Assembly: GCA_024699855.1 (NCBI GenBank)
Contig: JAMPIQ010000002.1
Span: 6,448,001 to 6,512,000, forward strand
Length of the DNA: 64,000 bases
Direction: 5' to 3'
DNA from: Aphelenchoides besseyi
Lineage: Eukaryota > Nematoda > Chromadorea > Rhabditida > Aphelenchoididae
Shown piece by piece: positions 25,985-37,700 of this stretch; position 1 is the first letter of the stretch, and each line of letters begins with the position of its first letter. Under the pieces are notes generated by a model that was given only the letters and a program-made list of their open reading frames with translations, did not search any database and was not told where the DNA came from. Both the position numbers and the translations under genes were made by a program.

Positions 25985-27594
25985 TTATCGCCAATACCAG
26001 ACGGATGTAAACCAATTAGAAAACCAACATGTTTTGGAAAAATTTGAAGTTAGTTTCTTACGTTTTTCAATTCGTTGTAAAAGAGATTCAAGAGCAGAAA
26101 TGCTATTGGAATTACTGACAAGGTAGTTTTTGAACAAACGGTCACCGTCCTCTCCATATGTGCGATCATTTTGAAGACTCGATTTGAAGATGTTCAGCAT
26201 ACTCTAAAGCTCAACATTAGTTTGCATTCGTGCTTTCAAACAAACCAAAAGTTCCTTTGAATTCGACGACGAGATCAGGTAGTAGTGAAAAAGAGGATCG
26301 ATTCGAATTTGAGCTGATTGATTCTGTTTAGCCATTCGATATCCAACCAGTGAATGTCGACTAACGGCGTTCATGTCCAAACTAACCAAACGAGTGATTG
26401 TTCCATTGATACCAGTATCAGCTACATCGACAGGCCAAATTAATGAAACGATCTTCATGTCAAGCCAATTCGATGGTTGTAGAAGGGCAAGAGTCGGGAG
26501 CTGTTCTTGTAATCGACGATCAGTCTAAACAAAGCAGATTAATTGTTCATTCATTTGAAACCAACTTACCATTTGAACCATCAAGTGACAGCAAGTGTGT
26601 AGAGAGTCATATTGATAATAACTGCAGCATTTGACAACATCAAGAGGATTATTATGCAGTTGTTCCAGCAAAAACTGAAGACTTTCGGTGTTGCTTTGCG
26701 ACGAAACCAAAAGTTTTTCCATTAAAGCAAAATTTCCACCTGTATGTCGCATAATCTCTTCAGCCGAATGTTCTCCAACCGAATCGATACCATAGGCACA
26801 ACACAATTTAACCACATCATCAGAAAATACATCGTCCATTGTCAACGGAAATCGTAAACAATCGTCGACATGATCGAAAATATCTGTTCTAGTCGACGTT
26901 GCAATAATTGAACACTAAACAAGCATCATTTCAAATTTCAAGCAAAAAACCCAACCTTTAAGTTCATGAACAAATCGATCGTTTCTTTGAGTACAACATC
27001 GTCGAGAATGATCAGCGTCCGCGGATTCTCTTCGATACTCTTCGACAACATGATTCGCATTGTTTGAAAACGTTGACATGAACGAATTTCTTCGGATGGC
27101 AAACGTTGAGAATCCGTTTGCTCTTGAGAAAAATCAACTGGAAACGTGTTCGACAAAAGAAGCAACGCGTCCATTCCAATCGCTGCAACATGACGTGGAT
27201 CCGAGTTTCGATCAGTTAACCTAGACACCAATTCTACACACAGAAAATTGAAACATTAACTCACCAAACGATGTTCTTGAAGTAGTGGCCACAAATATCC
27301 GAACGAGTTCGCAACCAATAGCAAAGTAAATTTGTCTTTCCGACGCCGGCAATTCCATCGATTAACATAAACGATTGTTCTGAAAAATAAATGCAAAATC
27401 CGAAAAAATCACTCACTTTTCTGCAGAAACTCATCGCCAAATTTCTCGAATTTCCCAAAAATTTGTCTTTCAATTTGTCGTTGATGTAAACGCGGAACTT
27501 GAGCACGTCCGAGAATGTAGTCGAGGCGATCCATTGGTTCGTCGTTCAATTCATTCACGTCTAGAGTTTGAGTCCAAAGTTTAAGCGACGCCAA
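25985..27594 (-). CDS. ced-4: CED-4/Apaf-1 homologue, NB-ARC and winged-helix region, no CARD visible
   Basis: Apoptosome scaffold of the caspase pathway. Exons 27594(open)-27417, 27379-27265, 27220-26956, 26914-26570, 26524-26246, 26203-25985. The frame is open up to 27594 but the first ATG is at 27534, giving 446 residues. Walker A GIAGVGKT (48-55), Walker B LIILDDV (147-153) followed by VLKETI, sensor ATSTR (171-175). The blocks HYFKNIVWLTD, SVGEHSAEEIMRHTGGNFALM, and SLIWPVDVADTG with RIDPLFHYYL match CED-4 in order through the winged-helix domain. There is no WD40 tail, as in nematodes. CED-4 has an N-terminal CARD of about 90 residues; only about 60 residues precede the P-loop here. A 63-nt in-frame insert near the C-terminus may be an extra intron. 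Confidence 0.9.
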
Positions 27595-27795
27595 GCTTCA
27601 AACGTATTTGAATTCGTCAGGACACTTCGTCAGCACCGAAAAAATCGATAAACTTCACGTCGATTTCTGTTTCTCACGCCCGCGTCTTTTCTTCTCATTT
27701 GCTGTTGATTTGAGCTTGTGAGTGGTCGATTGGAGATCGGCGATTAAAAAACTGTTAACTAAGTTGTCGTCCAGAAGATTATCGTCAGAGTTGAA
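27595..27795. promoter_or_regulatory. shared divergent promoter region between ced-4 and cul-5
   Basis: The two genes are head to head with about 200 bp between the ced-4 exon and the cul-5 ATG. Minus strand 27660-27800 is open for about 46 codons without an ATG (contains SDDNLLDDNLVNSFLIADL); it does not look like a CARD but could be a missed 5' exon of ced-4. ACGTTTGAAG just before 27594 is a possible acceptor. Confidence 0.4.
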
Positions 27796-30734
27796 ATGTT
27801 AAGTAATGTATGTCGTTCGCTTTTTTTTAAAATGAATATCCGTTTATGTTCCGTAATTATTCGATTTGTTTCAGCGTTTCGGTAGCAGCATGAACAACTT
27901 CAACGCAGAATGGAGGCCGGCGTTGGTCACCGTGAACAAACTGTTGAACCGGGAGGTAACGATACGTTTAAATATCGCTATTAGAAAATTGTGGTTTAGA
28001 ACGTCAAAAAACCGGAATGGCACGATTTGTTCGTAACGAACAATCGGATCACTTCATGGGTGGAAAACGGCAGTGCGCTTCTACTTAAAGCTCTTGAAGA
28101 ACAAATCAAGGAGCACGTCGTGAAGGCCGCGGCGGTTAGAGAATATCAAATCCCATAGTAAAAAAAATAATTTCAGCGAATTCACGCCAATCTTGCCGAT
28201 AATGATCTTCTTCGATCGTACGTTGCTGAATGGAACAACTTCAGCATCTTGATCGAGTACTTGCCGACACCGTTCGCTTTTATCGAACGTGGAGCACCAA
28301 GGACACACACCGGAGTCTCTCGCTCCGACGGAAGAGGAATTGAGACGTTGACGGCCATACGAAACATTATGTTCTCGTTGTGGAATGGACACGTCTTCGA
28401 AACAATTCAAGTACGACTTCTGGACGCAGCTATGGAATTGGTCAGACGTGAGCGTTTGGGAGAGGGCATTGAATCGAGTTTGGTTATCGGTGTTCGAGAA
28501 TCGTTCGTCAACTATGGAAATGGTCGCGAACTACCATTGGCAATGTATCAAAACCATTTCGAACGCAGATACGTCGACAGCGCCAAGGATTTCTACTCGC
28601 CACGATCACAACAGGTTAGTTCGCAAATTTTTGAACAATTTAAAATCGAATTTTAGTTCTTGGCAGAAAACGGCATTCTGAACTACATGGGCTATGCTTA
28701 CGAAAAGATTAATGAGGAAGAAGAACGTGGACGACGCTATCTCGACTTTACGAATCCTGATTCATTCCGACACGTGAGTAGAAAACGTTTGATCGCGATT
28801 GTAACAAATTCATTTCAGCTGGTTAAAGAGATCGTCAACGTTTTGGTTGTGGAATACAAGGATCAGCTTCTGGCCGAAGCATCAAATCTCATTGCAAATC
28901 AGGAGTGTACACGTATGTCTGATAAAACTAAACTGCGTTTCAAAAAAGTTTTAGGTTTGCAAATGCTCTTTCATCTCATGGATAGAACGGTCGATGGTGT
29001 TCCGCCATTGCTTAATAATCTTTCGAAGCACATTAAAACCGAAGGCTTAACAACGATACAAAACAATGCCGAAACAATCGTCCAGGTAATCGAATTCAAA
29101 CTTTCCATTAAAAACGCAAAACTTTAGGATTGCGAAAAGTACGTGGACCAACTTCTAAGTATGTACACGAGATTTTCGTCCCTTGTTTTGGATGCCTTTT
29201 GCAATGATGCGCGCTTTCTGACTGTTCGCGATCAAGCCTTCCAAGAAGTGGTCAACAATACGGATGTCTTTCGCTACGAAATCAGCAATCCGAAGCTTAA
29301 AGGGCATGTTGATGTTTGTTGTTGTAAATTTAATTGCTATAATTTCAGAAAAAACAATCAACCGCCGGAATCCAAGTGTCCGGAACTATTGGCCAACTAC
29401 TGCGATTTACTTCTTCGCAAGTCGACATTGACAAAGAAGCTCACGTCTGATCAAATCGATGAGAAGCTCAGCAATGTGGTAAGCCTGTATTGTTATTTTT
29501 TGCATTAACTTGGGTGTTTCAGCTTCTCGTTCTTAAATACGTGTCAAACAAGGACGTTTTTATGCGTTACCACAAGACGCATTTGAGTCGTCGTTTGATT
29601 TTGGAGATGTCGGCAGATCAAGAAAAGGAAGAAGTAATCGTCAACAAATTCCGTGTATGTTTATTGTGCGTTTTTATGTTTACATTTCGAGTTTAGGAAC
29701 ATGGAATGCCGTCCGACTTTGTTAGCAAACTGTATCGTATGCTACAAGATATGGAATTGAACAGGGAGTTGAGTGCCGAATTTCGTCGCTATGCTGCGGA
29801 GCATGAGCATCGAAACATTGCGGGTTTGTGATCAACTATTTAGCGTGTCAAACGAAAGTCTGCATCTTAGATGTGATTAATCTAAAAATCTTGAACGCTG
29901 GAGCATGGAGCCGCGGGCGTGACAAATGTCACGTGTCATTCCCATCGGAAATTGAAGAGCTTATTCCGATGGTCGACGACTTTTACAAAGTCAAACACAC
30001 AGGCCGTAAATTGAATTGGGCACACAACTGGTCGTCGAGCATCGTCACATTTGTTAGCAATCGTGGAAAGTACGATCTGGAACTCTCGGCGTTTCAAATG
30101 GCAATTCTATTCTGCTACAACGACTTGCCACAATTCGAAAAACGTTCGTTGGAATCTTTGCGTGTTGCAACCGAACTTCCTGATGCCGATTTAATTAGAA
30201 CTTTATTGGTATGCTTTGATTGGCATCAAATAGCTGAAAGTTTTTTTAGTCTTTGGTTATCAATCCAAAAACAAAGATTCAAGTCATGCTTACGGATTGC
30301 GACCCGATCAATCCGAAACAATTCAACGAGCAAACGAAGTTCTGGATCAATCACGATTTCGCGATTATCAAGGTAAGTATTTTGTTTCGTTGCACTTTTA
30401 CAAGCGTTTGTTTTAGAACGGAGACAAAGTCCAAAGTCGCGGAAAATTGACGCTCATCAATCGCATCATCATGAATCAGGAGTCGATTGAAGACGAGGCA
30501 CATAACGAAATCATGCGTTTACGCGAATTTCGTATTCAAGAAGGAGTTGTTAAGCTTATGAAGACCCGACGTACGATGAAACAAAACGTCTTGCACAACG
30601 AACTGGTTGCTCTTCTACGTCACATGTTCACACCAACACGTCGTTTGATCAAACAACAACTTGATTGGCTTATCGAGCAGAATTTCATTCGTCGTGACAG
30701 TGAGGATATGGAAACGTTCATTTACGTTGCCTAA
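27796..30734 (+). CDS. cul-5: Cullin-5 (CRL5 ubiquitin-ligase scaffold)
   Basis: Scaffold that links Elongin/SOCS-box receptors to RBX2. Exons 27796-27807, 27875-27955, 28000-28134, 28177-28614, 28657-28773, 28819-28912, 28955-29085, 29128-29478, 29523-29654, 29697-29823, 29871-30208, 30250-30372 and 30417-30734 give 798 residues (human CUL5: 780). Diagnostic blocks: LGEGIESSLVIGVRESF, ESKCPELLANYCDLLLRK, MRYHKTHLSRRLILEMSAD, KILNAGAWSR, and the C-terminal winged helix with the neddylation region VVKLMKTRRTMK and end DSEDMETFIYVA. The 12-nt first exon is doubtful: a TTTCAG at 27869-27874 may be a trans-splice site with translation starting at the ATG at 27890. A 35-nt intron-like segment near 29312-29348 is read through in this model because removing it breaks the frame. 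Confidence 0.95.
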
Positions 30735-31276
30735 ATTTTACTCTATCTTATCAATCTGACTCTCACTATTTGTTCTCTCCTATAAACGGCCTTATAGTCT
30801 TCTTATGGTTTACGGGTTTTCGTCTCTTATTTGTATCTATGTACCATCTCTTTGCCCGCAGACATAATGTGTGAGCTTGAATTGTTATACGAAATTTCTG
30901 TAATTCGTTAAACGAAATGTCAGATGAACATTTCACGTTGTTGTAATTGACTCAATAAACTTTCAAAAAAGTTTATTTGTGTCATGCAATCGAGTTTACG
31001 GAACAAATTCAGAAAAACTCGAGCAAACAAAGAGATCAATTAAGACTGTCGATAAAACAAACTTGCAAGTAATTGCTTTCTAAAACACACCATTGCATAG
31101 TAAAAAAAGAATCAAAACCGGGATTAAAGCCATATATCGTACGGAAGAACTACCACTATGTCTGAGCTCTTGAACAAGAAAGTCGATTGCTCCATCGCCA
31201 CTTTTTCCAATTGCAACATGTCGACTTTGTCGAGAACTGAAAATGAAGTTTATAGAACAAAAGATTACATTTTGAA
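30735..31276. other. convergent 3' UTR region of cul-5 and the FAM151-like gene
   Basis: No coding frame of note. It contains the AATAAA palindrome at 30954-30977, described separately. Confidence 0.6.
30954..30977. terminator. perfect palindrome carrying AATAAA on both strands
   Basis: AATAAACTTT, 4-nt loop CAAA, then AAAGTTTATT: a 10-bp perfect inverted repeat. It places a poly(A) signal on each strand between the convergent cul-5 (stop 30734) and FAM151-like (stop 31277) genes, about 220 and 300 bp from the respective stops. It would also form a hairpin in either transcript. Confidence 0.7.
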
Positions 31277-34200
31277 TTACGAAGAAACTGGTGTTTCCAA
31301 TTGTAAAAACGTATGATAGGGGGGTGGATTGAAATCTGTTGAGCTATCAGTTCCAAACCGTGCAACTGCATCTTCACATTTCTCCGACCAAACTTCCAAT
31401 TCGACTCTCCAAATGCGATCCACAATATCAAAACTGTAGCACGGCCAAGCCGGTAGTTGTGCCGTCGCTTTTTCGAAACGTTCTCGTCTAACTTCCTTTC
31501 TTAGATGTTTAGCAGTGTCTACAGAATACAAACTGAAACGATCGGTGTTTATACGAAGCCATAGATTCTAAGGTAATCAGAAAACCTACTCTTTTGTTAC
31601 GTTCGCTGATGCATTCGAGGTTCTTCTTCGTTGTTTTCGTGAAGTTGCAGGTTCTCGATTCTCGATTGTAACTCTTCCATCATAACCAATAAAAATGCGA
31701 ATTGAATTAGGAATTGTGGGAGAATTTAGACGCGATGGATCGATTTCGAACAAATGAACGAGCAAACCGGATCGTTTTGCAGGACTGATGTCACGAATCT
31801 GTCGTTTGCTAAGAAACCGAATACGACCAGTGATTCGCTGAGTTGATGGAAATGACGAAGAACGTTTATTCGAAATGAGCAATGAATTCGGCCAACCAAC
31901 AAATGCAACTCCGTTTGTAGACACGATAGAAGTGCTCAGCATTGCGAATGGATTTGGAAAAGCAAGATTATGCCAACTCTCCGGTTCAACACTTCGTTTA
32001 CCCTTTAAATATCACTCGTCATCTATACGTTCGTAACACTTATATTTACCTTTTTCATAGTTCCAACTTGACCGAGACGAAGTCGCCATGTATCGTCAAC
32101 ATCAAACAGTAATTTGTGTTCAGTTGCAAGAGCGGTTAAGCTCGAAAGCGGTTGCCATTTGTCAACAAAATCCGTTACTTCGCCTTTCACAACCAAGTAA
32201 ATCGATGGCTTCTCGATTTCAAGAAGCCACTCCAATTGTTCAGATGAGTGAATTGCCTAAATTAGATTCTAACTACAATTTTTTTAAAATACTCACGTCA
32301 TTCAATCGCATGTTCAATATCAACGGTTGTTGTAGATCGTAAACGTATTCGATCAGACGAAAGGTTTGTGTCCAATCGAGTCTAAAAAGAGCAAGTAGAA
32401 CATCAACTCGTTTAATTTAGATACTTGTTGATGGCTGAATGATCAAGAGAATTGGTCCAGCCAATCGATATTATGGCTTCTGGTAACAGCTTCTTTGCTG
32501 TATCGATAAAAACAGCCGGATCAACAGCGCGCTGAAATTGAATCGGTTGGTGAAATCATAACTTTGTCATCAACCTCAATGCTATTATCGCTCTCGAATG
32601 TATCGGCATGAATGATGATTGGAGCTCGGAATCTGTCTCTTGAAGCGTGAAGATGCTGAAATACTCTTATTGCAACTGAACGCTTTTAGTTAAGCAACTT
32701 ACGAGCATCACCGGCCGAACCACGTCTGTCGTTCGTACGCTCACTTTCACAGCTGAAATCAAAGTTCGTGACAAAGTTCATCGCTTTTAATTGTAATGTT
32801 TATTTTGATGTTTGTTTGCTTCGACGCTTTTGTTTCCTATGAATTGACGTTTTGAGTTTAAGCTGCAGGTAAGGGTCAGTTTTTGCATAATTCGAGACGA
32901 CCCGAACTGGTTTCCCGCAAGTTCACAGTATCGCCGTTAAAGTCTATGAGGCTACTCGACACGTCATTTTTATTGTCAACCAACATTTCTCTCTATCTGA
33001 ATGCTCATCGTCGTTGGGCGATTGAAACAGCGGGCGACAAAATTGCTGAAAAGTCAAAAAGCCATAAAACCCATTGGATTCGAGCGAAATGACCACCCAA
33101 ATTCACGAATAGAATTTTTGACATTTCTGTTATCGCTTACAATATAATCGAATTATAACGGATCGTCTGTCAGCTTTCGAATTCAGACGTTTTGTCTGTG
33201 AATTCGATGTTCGTTATCCACACTCGGGCACCTCCACTGAACAAACAGATCGACGAGGTGCAGAAAGTCGTAATTGATTGGTCAGTTGGAGGTCATCGGA
33301 CTCACAATCGATCGAAATAACACGCTTCGGAATCTCGACATTAATTTTCGATTACAGACGCGCGATAATGACCGGATTGCTTGCATAGGTCACCTATTTG
33401 TTCGCCAAAATGACCACTTACACAAAACCAAAGAATTCGTGGTATCTGACAATTAAAATTCAATTTGTCAACTTTACCTGAAATGATTCTTCAACCCCTC
33501 ATTTGCTGCTACTTCTATTTACTTTCTAGTACCCAATATTTACCGCCAAAACCACAGCACCTACACGCACAAATGCTTTGCAATTCGCGAGTTGACAGTC
33601 AAGTGGAAAGCGAAAGTCAAAATATTTGCGGAAGCAGACATCGAATAACTGAAGTGACCTCACCTTTTTCTTGAGTATAAACTTTCACCAGCCATTCCTT
33701 GAATGTCAACGCATCATTGAACTTAGATAATTTGGTTCCATCGACGTGGCCCATCACCGGAATAGCACGATAACGATTTTTCTTTGTTTTAAACAGCAGA
33801 ACCTCTCCTTCCGTATACGAACTGTGATTAAGGAACATACCTAAACATTGTAAACGTAAGAAGATGTTAACTAGCAAACTAACCACTTTTCGACTGCGTT
33901 TGATTGATCCATTTGCCGAAATGAATTCCACGTGGTTCGCGAGATGATGAAATGAAATGGAGATCTTCTGGAACAAGCAAATCATATATATGATTGAAGG
34001 GCTTTTAAATTTTTTTGTTTTGAACCAAAATTTTTGTTGGTCAATTGAATGGTCGGTCCCTCGTGTCCATTAGTTGAACAAGAGAACCTTTCAGTTAATT
34101 TGAGACCAAGTAGATTTTGAAAATTTGTTGCGAATTGTCGTGCGACGGCAATGTGTTCGGTTCACTTTAATTCAGTCGAAGAAAATTAAGATGGATAGTA

Positions 34201-34758
34201 GTGGAAAGGACATCCGTTTGAAGTTCTCGAATGATTCGCTCAATTTAACTGTCACAAGAAACTGCTCTTCAAATAGGAGTTGGAGACATTTTAACGCTTC
34301 TATGCTCCAACGACCAAAAAAGCTCAGTTTTGTAATTGAAGCTCTTGAAAGGGTCGGTCAATTGGATGGAGTGTTGCCATTTCGCATTTTAACGCTCAAT
34401 CGACATTTTGCCGTCAAGATCGCACACTCGAAAAGTCTTTGCGGTAGCTCTTGATTTAAGCGGCCAAATATCCGAAGGGTACCCGCGAGTAATCGCAATG
34501 GCGGCCGCTTTCATGTCGCAAGTGTGAGCAGCAATCGAGACTTATTGGGAGCAAATCCAAAAATAATTCACAGACCAAGCACCTACCTGAATTGACGATT
34601 CCAATTAGGAAGAGAGCAATGATTGAGAGAACGGATGCGGTCGTCCATCTCCCGCTGTTTCTTGGCCCATAACGAGAAATCAAACGAGTTGACCGAATTG
34701 CATCATCGCTTTCCACCGGCGGCCGTCGAGTCGCCCAATCCCGATCTTGAGTGCTCAT
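31277..34758 (-). CDS. FAM151/menorin-family (DUF2181) type II membrane protein
   Basis: Ten exons (34758-34587, 33967-33884, 33840-33664, 32752-32703, 32655-32575, 32531-32425, 32381-32297, 32256-32050, 32002-31590, 31532-31277) give 543 residues with all phases consistent. Exon 1 encodes a charged N-terminus and a membrane anchor (SVLSIIALFLIGIVNS). The lumenal part carries FAM151 landmarks in order: IPVMGHVDG with LTFKEWLVKV (family: PIMAHPP, LTFEEWL), APIIIHADTF (family: PVWINADI), LLPEAIISIGWTN (family: SLGWTT), QPLILNMRL, and LEWLLEIEKPSIYLVVKG. C. elegans MNR-1 of this family works in the skin to pattern PVD dendrites with SAX-7 and DMA-1. The match is divergent and the usual HPP and LDFK residues are not kept, so enzymatic ability is uncertain. 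Two 0.6-0.9 kb introns stand out. Confidence 0.7.
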
Positions 34759-37700
34759 AATCTTTTAGCTGGCAACTGTAGAAATAACATGACCAACAAG
34801 CCGAAGCAATCGTATAAAGTATCTTGTGCTCTCTAAAAAACAATGGTTGGCGATGTTTCAAAGACAAATCGTCGAAAAAACCGCGAAAAACTAATTGGTC
34901 ATCATAACAACGCTTTTTCCTTGACCTCCATTTGTTGAAAGCAGTCGATAGAAGAAGTCCGATGATCTTCTTGTGGCCACTTTTCTTGACCCGCGATTAA
35001 AAATTCACCAACTTCGCTCTCAATTGTTCTTCTTCGACCGAGATTTCCGACTTCTGACTCCCTTTGTTTTTTCCCACTTCAACAAACTGAATTTCCGAAG
35101 TCCTCTTGGTCGGAAGTAACGTCGAGTTGCAGTGGAAAAGCAAACGAATTCGATTGGAATAACAACAAAAAATTGAAATTTTCGATCTTCACGTTTTTTG
35201 GTCGCGAGTGACCACCTTCTCGTCCTCTCGGCGCCGCCTTCCCGATTTGGCGCTTTCTGCCGATTTTGCCGTCCGCCTTTGCGTTGAGCGGAAACTCAAA
35301 AATTCGATTTGTTAACACGAAAAAGCGTCTCAAATCGCGAACGTGTGTGGCCGTCAAATTCGATTCCGCTGGCTGTCTTCTTCGCCAAAATCACAAGTTG
35401 CGGTAAAAATGCAAAGAAAAAATGACGACAATAAGGCAGTCAGATTGCGTTCCCATGCTAATTCTCGTTCATTAGATTCGGAAATTTTGTTGCGCACAAA
35501 TTTTTCACGTCGTTCGGCGCACCGAAAGCGCTCGTCTTTTCACCACGAATACCGAAGACAGTCCACTGGGAAAACATGATGAACTTCAGTGGACTGGAAA
35601 CCGCGGTTTTGGACCGTAAATTCCTGAAGCGCGTCGCCTTCAAATTTGAGTTCAATTTAAGACGCAGATTTGCATACTCTCGAGGCCATCAGCCGAAGGA
35701 GCAAGACAATTTTTCCGCGCATCGCACAAATTCCGAAGCAGCCAAATTACACGTCCACTTTTTTTGCGAACTTGTTGCCAAAAAAGTTACCGTAGCTCGG
35801 AATCCCACGGAACATTACAACGCGAGTACACGCGTCCATTGAAATGCGGAACAAAAGGTTACAGTACACACGCATATACTGAACATATCCACTTATTTTC
35901 GCGCGGGTTCATGAATAGACGCATTTTGATTGACTTTTGCGCGCTGCCTGTGGCAAACGCGTCGAAGAAGTCACGGTGCAAATCAGAATCCGTGATTCAA
36001 CAGAATCGCAAGCAAACCCACTGGTGACAATTACGATGTCCGATTTGTGACCGGGAGCCGCCCAAATTGGAAGGTCGAACAGCGGGGCTGAGCGATCCGA
36101 CGACTAATCTCGAATGACCGCAGCGATAACGAGCCATGAACTACCACCGTTGAATTTGACACCAGTGAACGGGCGAATTGCTCGGTGGATTTCTCGCCGT
36201 CACTTTCACTGCGGGCAAACTGAGAAACATCATTAAGGTGTTAAGACTAAAATGAAAGTGACTTCACAATTAGGTCAAATTAATCGACTCCTCAAGAAGT
36301 CTCTACGGAGAACAGGCGGCGACTGTTTTTTGGCGGTTTGTCTGAACAATACGAACGCATTTCAATCACTGTCCAGAACAATTGAGCAGAACACGTCGAA
36401 TAGCCGAGTCAAAACAATTGCCGCTTCAATTTGGCGCGTGGATTAGAGCAAAAGGGAAATTGGTTGTCGCGTCGATTTGTGACCTTGTTGATTTGACATA
36501 TTCAACGTCGTAGCTAAAAAGCGATAAGTTCAGAACGCTATCTAGAACTACAAGGTTGTGAACTCGGAGAATTGTATTACAATAAGAACAAACGACCTTC
36601 AGAAGTTTGAAATTCTTTCAATTGAAAAGGGACCGCCTATTGGTCAACAGATTCTGAGGACAATAAGCGGAACCTTTTGGTTTTTTACTAATCGGATCAA
36701 CGGGCGCTCGAAACGGCCTTTTTTTTGTCGCACCGGAACAAATTTGCCTTTTCGCTCCGCATGGATCAAATTCCGTTCTCATGTTTGATGGTGCCGAGCC
36801 TCAAGGACTTCAGGAGTGGGGTTTGTTTGACTTATAGCTTGGCGTCAGGTTTAATATCCAAATACGCACGAAATTGGAGTTGAACATCCAACTCAAAGGT
36901 GTTGATTTACGCGCCCAAATGAGCCAACGACTCATTGGTTGACATCATTTAGCGCACAAGCGGCAAATTTTGTCGGAACGCCGATGTCAAAAACAAACGA
37001 AAGAATGTGAACTCAAATGGCGTTGACAACCATCTGCAATAGACGCATTTTCATCGGAAACTGAGACCTTTAACTTGACCGACAAGCAGCTGAGAAGCGG
37101 TTTGATGGCTCAGAAATTTCTGTTGAAGGCGAATCGTAAAGCTCAGACAAAGAATTCCAAATGTTTTCGATATTGTGATTCAGAATATTTGCGCGCATGT
37201 TTTTGGCGCTCAATTGCTTCGAAATCGCAATCACGGCTAATTCACGGCAATTAGCGTTAGAAACAATAACGCCGAGCGTTAGAGCGAGCAATCGCTTGAT
37301 TTGACGTGTGTTAGAAAGCGTTGTTCGTCACCATGAAAGCAATTGCAGTACAAACAGCCTAATGATCGGTTGAGTGAAAGTCAACGGCGAGCAGTTGACT
37401 CATCTCAATTAGTCGAAGGTTCAAGTGGTCGAAACTCAAAGGTTTGGGTAAACTAACAAGTTTACGTGGTTTTAGACATAACAACTTGTTGTCATCCGAG
37501 TTGAAGTTTATAACTTCTTTGATCAAAGAATTGTTATCAAGCCTAATCTAAAAGAATCGATCACCCGTTCAGTTGTGCAAATATTTGGGTCACACTTTTG
37601 GTCTGTAAAACAAACCGTACCCTTCGACTCTGAACCCTCAGTTGACGACTTAAATCGCCACCGATTCGTTTGAGCGTTGAGAGGCAGTGACATTACTTGG

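Noticed and set aside
33894..34000. 33617-33985 read as one continuous minus-strand protein
   Set aside because: Two introns inside it are clear; after splicing the exons join the FAM151-like gene in phase.
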